The translations under genes and the position numbers were made by a program. Under the pieces are notes generated by a model. The model was not told the DNA's origin and ran no database searches. It saw only the letters and a list, made by a program, of their open reading frames with translations. Of a stretch of 64,000 bases of DNA, positions 60,827-64,000 are shown one piece after another (position 1 is the stretch's first letter; each line of letters starts with the position of its first letter). Source of the DNA: Bordetella petrii (GTDB taxonomy: Bacteria; Pseudomonadota; Gammaproteobacteria; Burkholderiales; Burkholderiaceae_B); contig WMBV01000004.1 in NCBI GenBank assembly GCA_017745595.1, positions 124,001 through 188,000 of the forward strand, read 5' to 3'.

Positions 60827-61864
60827 TCAGGCGCCGGCCAGGGCCGCGAAGGCGTCGCTGGCGGCCAGGCGCAGGTGTTGCGCGTCGCGCACGATGAACA
60901 GCGCGGCAAGGCCGTGCCGGTGCGCGTGGGCCAGGCCGTCGCGCTCGCCCAGCACGGTCAGGGCCGTGGCCAGCGCGTCGGCCTGCATGCAGCCCGCGTG
61001 CACCACCGTGACCGAGGCCACGCCATTGTCGACGGGGCGCCCGGTGCGCGGATCGAGCGTGTGCGCATAGCGGCCCGCGGCGGTGTCCCGATAGCGGCGG
61101 TAGTCGCCCGACGTGGCGATGCTGCGGTCGCGCAGCGCCAGGGCCAGCACGTGGTCGTCGCTGCCGTCGGGCACTTCCACAGCCACCTGCCAGGGCTGCC
61201 CGTCGGGCCGGCGGCCGCGCGCGCGCAGTTCGCCGCCCACCTCGACCAGGTAATGCGCGATTCCCAGGCCATCGAGCGCCTGGGCCGCGCGGTCCACGCC
61301 GTAGCCTTTGGCGATGGCCGACAAGTCCAGGTACGCGCCGCCGGGCTGCCAGACGCCGTGGATGGCGGGGTCCAGCCGGATGCGCCGCCAGCCGCAGCGC
61401 TGGCGCGCGGCCTGCAGGGTGGCGGCCGAGGGCGGCTCGCTGGGGTGTGGCGGCGGGCCGAATCCCCAGGCATTGACCAGCGGCCCCACCGTGGGGTCAT
61501 AGGCGCCGCCGGTCGCGGCCGCCAATTCCAGGGCATGCCGCAGCACGTGCAGACAATCGCCCGGCAAGGCGTGCCAGCCCGGCGCGGCGCGGTTGTAGCG
61601 CGACAGGTCCGAGGCCTCATCCCACGTGCTCATCTGCGCCACCACCTCGTCCAGCGCCCGCTGGATGGCCATCCGCGCCGCCGGGGCGGCCAGGCCGGGC
61701 GGCAGCGCCAGGCGGGCCGACCAGGTCGTGCCCATGGTGGCGCCGGCCAGCGCCGCGGGCGCGGCCGCGCGCACGGCCGGCAGCGCGCCATAGCCGGCCG
61801 GCATGGCGGCGGCGGGACGCGGCGGCGAAGCCGGCCCCGGGCCGGCGGGCGCGTACGAGGGCAT
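60827..61864 (-). CDS. apbE: FAD:protein FMN transferase
   Basis: The 345-residue protein matches ApbE: ATMGTTWSARLAL, STWDEASDLSRYNR, PTVGPLVNAWGFG, DLSAIAKGYGVDRAAQALDG, VEVGGELRARGRRPDGQPWQVAVE, YAHTLDPRTGRPV and the late SVTVVHAGCMQADALATAL. It attaches FMN to a threonine of periplasmic or membrane proteins. It lies between the diflavin reductase and the DUF4198 gene, so its target is probably a cluster member or one encoded elsewhere; no obvious FMN-accepting S/T-GA-T motif was noticed in the neighbours. Confidence 0.92.
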   Translation of the reverse strand: MPSYAPAGPGPASPPRPAAAMPAGYGALPAVRAAAPAALAGATMGTTWSARLALPPGLAAPAARMAIQRALDEVVAQMSTWDEASDLSRYNRAAPGWHALPGDCLHVLRHALELAAATGGAYDPTVGPLVNAWGFGPPPHPSEPPSAATLQAARQRCGWRRIRLDPAIHGVWQPGGAYLDLSAIAKGYGVDRAAQALDGLGIAHYLVEVGGELRARGRRPDGQPWQVAVEVPDGSDDHVLALALRDRSIATSGDYRRYRDTAAGRYAHTLDPRTGRPVDNGVASVTVVHAGCMQADALATALTVLGERDGLAHAHRHGLAALFIVRDAQHLRLAASDAFAALAGA

Positions 61865-61869
61865 GGCGA

Positions 61870-62670
61870 TCAGGGCTGCAGCACTTCCAGCGTGGCGGAA
61901 TACGACAGGCGCCGCTTGCTTGCCTTCGGCACGCTGGTCCGGTCGTCTTCGGCGCGGGCTTCGACCCAGTACAGGCCGGGCTGCGGCCACTGCACCTGGA
62001 ATTTGCCGTCCTGGCCGGTGGTCACTTCGATTTCGTTGATCTGGTCGCGATAGCGGCTGCCGCCGGGCACGATGGTGACGTCCAGCGCGGCGGCTGGCTT
62101 GCCGTCCAGCATCATCTGGAACGTGGCGGTCTCGCCGGCGTACAGGTCGTTGGGGTGCGTGACCGGCACCAGCTCCAGCCCCTTGCCCACGGGCTGGAGC
62201 GGACTGGGCTTGCCGGCCGTGGCGAAGGTTTCCACGCGGCCCAGGCTTTGCGAGATTTCCAGGTCCTGGGCCTGGGCCGGCACCGCGGCCGCCAGCCCGT
62301 CGGGCTTGCCGAAATAGCGCTTGGGCTGGCCGTCCTGCTTCCAGCGGGCGAACACGCCGTCGTTGACGACCGCAATGCGGTACGTGCCGGCCTGGCTGAG
62401 CTGCAGGTCGAATGTGCTGCGCAGCTTGCCCCGGTTCTGGTTCTGGGCCTCGGCCGGCTTGCCGTCGGGCGCCACGATCGCCAGGTTGTCCAGGCGCAGC
62501 GGCGCATGGTTGAAATAGAACTTGTCGTTGCCGACGGCGGCATCCACGGTGATCCAGCTGTCGGTGCCCGACAGCACGGTGGACGACGGCCGCATCCACG
62601 CATCGTGGGCGTGGGAGGCGGCGGGCAGGGCCAATGCCAGGACGGCGGCGAATCGGATAGCGGTTTTCAT
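61870..62670 (-). CDS. DUF4198 domain protein, periplasmic
   Basis: The 266-residue protein has a signal peptide (MKTAIRFAAVLALALPAASHA) followed by HDAWMRPSSTVLSGTDSWITVDAAVGNDKFYFNHAPL, the start of DUF4198. The C-terminal DVTIVPGGSRYRDQINEIEVTTGQDGKFQVQWPQPGLYWVEA is a beta-sandwich that ends the family domain. DUF4198 proteins are often next to metal (nickel, iron) transport genes. Here it is between DUF2271 and ApbE genes. Role unknown. Confidence 0.88.
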   Translation of the reverse strand: MKTAIRFAAVLALALPAASHAHDAWMRPSSTVLSGTDSWITVDAAVGNDKFYFNHAPLRLDNLAIVAPDGKPAEAQNQNRGKLRSTFDLQLSQAGTYRIAVVNDGVFARWKQDGQPKRYFGKPDGLAAAVPAQAQDLEISQSLGRVETFATAGKPSPLQPVGKGLELVPVTHPNDLYAGETATFQMMLDGKPAAALDVTIVPGGSRYRDQINEIEVTTGQDGKFQVQWPQPGLYWVEARAEDDRTSVPKASKRRLSYSATLEVLQP

Positions 62671-62695
62671 CGGGGTTCCGGAAAGTGGGCGGCGA

Positions 62696-63211
62696 TCAGG
62701 GTTTCAGGTTGACGGCAATGGCGCCGAGTTCGTGCTCGCCCTGGGCCGACAGGTGTTCGGCCTGGGCGGGCGGCCAGTCGAACGGAATGCGCACCAGCTC
62801 GCGTCCGCCGACTTCGCGGGCGGCTTCCACCACGACCGCATAGCGGCCGGGCTTCAGGTCGGCCAGGGGCTTGCCGCCGCCGGCAAACGCCAGCTCGTGC
62901 CGGCCGGCGGGGCGGGTGGCGCCGCTGACGCCGTCCACCGGGAACTGCTGGTTGCGGCCGCTGCGGCGCCACCACTGGCGCATGTCCTTCAGCCACTCGG
63001 CGCCTTCATTGTTCTTCTTGGCCACGTCGTACCAGACGGCCAGGTCGGCGGCCACGCTCTGGTCGGGGTTCTCGAGCCAGATCGCCACGTACGGGCGGTG
63101 GTATTCGGCCACGTCCAGGCGCGGGATCTCGATATTGAGGCCCAGGTCGGCGGCCTGCGCCGTCCGGGCGATCAGGCCGGCCAGCAGGGCCGACAGCAAC
63201 AGCTTGCGCAT
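62696..63211 (-). CDS. DUF2271 domain protein, periplasmic
   Basis: The 171-residue protein has a signal peptide (KLLLSALLAGLIARTAQA) and DUF2271 landmarks: LNIEIPRLDVAEYHRPYVAIWLEN, LAVWYDVAKKNNEGAEWLKDMRQWWRRSGR and the late KPGRYAVVVEAAREVGG. DUF2271 genes commonly occur beside PepSY and ApbE genes in iron-responsive clusters. Its role is unknown. It is the second gene of this leftward cluster. Confidence 0.88.
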   Translation of the reverse strand: MRKLLLSALLAGLIARTAQAADLGLNIEIPRLDVAEYHRPYVAIWLENPDQSVAADLAVWYDVAKKNNEGAEWLKDMRQWWRRSGRNQQFPVDGVSGATRPAGRHELAFAGGGKPLADLKPGRYAVVVEAAREVGGRELVRIPFDWPPAQAEHLSAQGEHELGAIAVNLKP

Positions 63212-63233
63212 GACATCTCCAGGCTTGCGGTTT

Positions 63234-63863
63234 TCAATGGATGAACAGCAGGGCCAGCACCAGCGGGATCAGCGCCCCCAGCCCCACCATGGGCCAGGTG
63301 GCGGCGCGCTGGCCGGCGTGCAGTTGCAGCAGTACCAGTCCCGTCAGCGAAAACACCAGACAGGCCACGGCAAAGATATCGATGAACCAGCTCCAGGCGG
63401 CGCCGGTGTGACGGCCCTTGTGCAGGTCGTTCAGGTAGGCCACCCAGCCGCGGTCGGTACGTTCGTATTCGATGGCGCCGTCGGCCAGGTCGATCGACAG
63501 CCAGGCGTCGCCGCCGGCGCGCGGCAGCGATACATACAGTTCATCGGGCGACCATTCCGGATCGCGGCCGTCCACCTGCGCGTCCAGTTCGCCGGCCAGC
63601 CATTGCGCCACCGGGGGCGGCACGCGGACATGCCTGGCGCCCGTATTGGCGATCTTCAGCTGATCCAGCAGGGCCGGGGGCAACTGCGCCTGCCGCGTCG
63701 TGACCGTGGGACGGGCATCGATCAGCGAGGCGTTATTCAAGGTCAGGCCGGTAACGGCGAACAGCAGCATGCCCAGCAGGCATAATGCCGAACTGATCCA
63801 ATGCCATTGATGCAGGGTCTTGAGCCAATAGGCCCGCCGACGCGAAGATTGTTTGCCGTCCAT
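63234..63863 (-). CDS. PepSY-associated membrane protein
   Basis: The 209-residue protein has one N-terminal helix (WISSALCLLGMLLFAVTGLTLN), a periplasmic PepSY-like section (DAWLSIDLADGAIEYERTDRGWVAYLNDLHKGRHTG) and two C-terminal helices. Histidines next to helices (LHQWHWISS, LHKGRHTGAAW) are likely haem ligands as in siderophore reductases of the PepSY_TM type. It is the first gene of the leftward cluster and has a Fur-box-like sequence 41 nt upstream, so iron control is likely. Confidence 0.87.
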   Translation of the reverse strand: MDGKQSSRRRAYWLKTLHQWHWISSALCLLGMLLFAVTGLTLNNASLIDARPTVTTRQAQLPPALLDQLKIANTGARHVRVPPPVAQWLAGELDAQVDGRDPEWSPDELYVSLPRAGGDAWLSIDLADGAIEYERTDRGWVAYLNDLHKGRHTGAAWSWFIDIFAVACLVFSLTGLVLLQLHAGQRAATWPMVGLGALIPLVLALLFIH

Positions 63864-63903
63864 GAGACATCACGGTTCAAGGCTGCGGATTCTATCATTT
63901 AAA

Positions 63904-63918
63904 TGAGAATGAATCTCA
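63904..63918. promoter_or_regulatory. Putative Fur box between PepSY gene and crcB
   Basis: TGAGAATGAATCTCA is a 7-1-7 type inverted repeat close to TGATAATNATTATCA; its outer arms TGAGA/TCTCA are perfect. It is 41 nt before the PepSY gene and 6 nt before the crcB ATG. Iron repression of the leftward cluster is the likely effect. Confidence 0.65.
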
Positions 63919-63924
63919 AAAATC

Positions 63925-64000
63925 ATGACGCAGACTCTCGTTCCGCTCCATTTCCTTGCGGTGGCCATCGGCGCCGCGTTCGGCGCCTGCGCGCGCTGGC
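63925..64000 (+). CDS. crcB: Fluoride channel CrcB/FluC, N-terminus only
   Basis: Only the first 25 residues lie in the window (MTQTLVPLHFLAVAIGAAFG, then ACARW). The GAxFGACARW pattern is the conserved start of CrcB, whose first helix ends at this arginine. CrcB dimers export fluoride from the cytoplasm. The remaining about 100 residues lie beyond the right edge. Confidence 0.75.
   Translation, partial: MTQTLVPLHFLAVAIGAAFGACARW

Overview
The window is about 68-70% G+C and looks like a chromosomal segment of a betaproteobacterium of the Alcaligenaceae (Bordetella/Achromobacter type). The grounds are the six tripartite-tricarboxylate (Bug-type) periplasmic receptors, the many IclR regulators paired with acyl-CoA genes, and the gene-end hairpin repeats. 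Genes are densely packed, usually with GGAGA-type ribosome sites. No rRNA, tRNA, CRISPR array, insertion sequence or phage gene was recognised.

Layout. 1-6.4 kb: the N-terminal half of a MASE1 membrane sensor, then a caa3-type cytochrome c oxidase (fused subunit I/III, haem-c-bearing subunit II, small membrane protein), divergent from two c-type cytochromes. 6.5-21.2 kb: a catabolic regulon. An IclR regulator is divergent from an ADP-forming acyl-CoA synthetase and a Bug receptor. They are followed by an eleven-gene leftward operon: Bug receptor, racemase-like protein, enoyl-CoA hydratase-like protein, acyl-CoA dehydrogenase, thiolase-like protein, DUF35 protein, enoyl-CoA hydratase, flavoprotein, two Bug receptors and an alpha/beta hydrolase. 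The synthetase and operon promoters share a conserved element with a 15-bp palindrome, so I infer both obey the same IclR protein. The thiolase-like protein lacks the nucleophilic cysteine and is paired with a DUF35 protein, and no 3-hydroxyacyl-CoA dehydrogenase is present. This suggests side-chain removal by retro-aldol cleavage and is the most interesting system here.

21.5-25.1 kb: membrane alpha/beta hydrolase, DNA/RNA endonuclease, exported spermidine-synthase-like protein. 25.2-29.4 kb: a second acyl-CoA module (type III CoA-transferase, Bug receptor, two MaoC-like hydratases) divergent from a PcaR-type IclR regulator over a nested palindrome. 29.5-32.5 kb: LysR regulator, MFS transporter, GntR/FadR regulator. 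32.6-38.6 kb: IclR regulator divergent from a metallophosphoesterase/barrel fusion and a Bug receptor, facing an MFS transporter and a LigI-like amidohydrolase. 38.9-44.2 kb: EamA exporter and a metal-uptake set (PepSY protein, TonB-dependent receptor, DUF2946 protein). 44.3-48.3 kb: acetyltransferase, OhrR/Ohr peroxide resistance, DUF4336 protein, beta-helical repeat protein. 48.3-50.2 kb: a low-G+C patch with an MFS transporter and a UPF0114 protein. 50.3-56.4 kb: small proteins, NlpE-like lipoprotein, M14 carboxypeptidase, NUDIX hydrolase, exported hydrolase, FNR. 56.7-59.3 kb: ClpB behind a heat-shock-type promoter. 59.4-64 kb: a putative Fur-controlled redox cluster (PepSY, DUF2271, DUF4198, ApbE, diflavin reductase) divergent from the start of crcB.

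Across 25-60 kb there are thirteen copies of a short hairpin at eight places, always just downstream of a stop codon, with compensatory arm changes. They probably act as RNA 3'-end elements or terminators.
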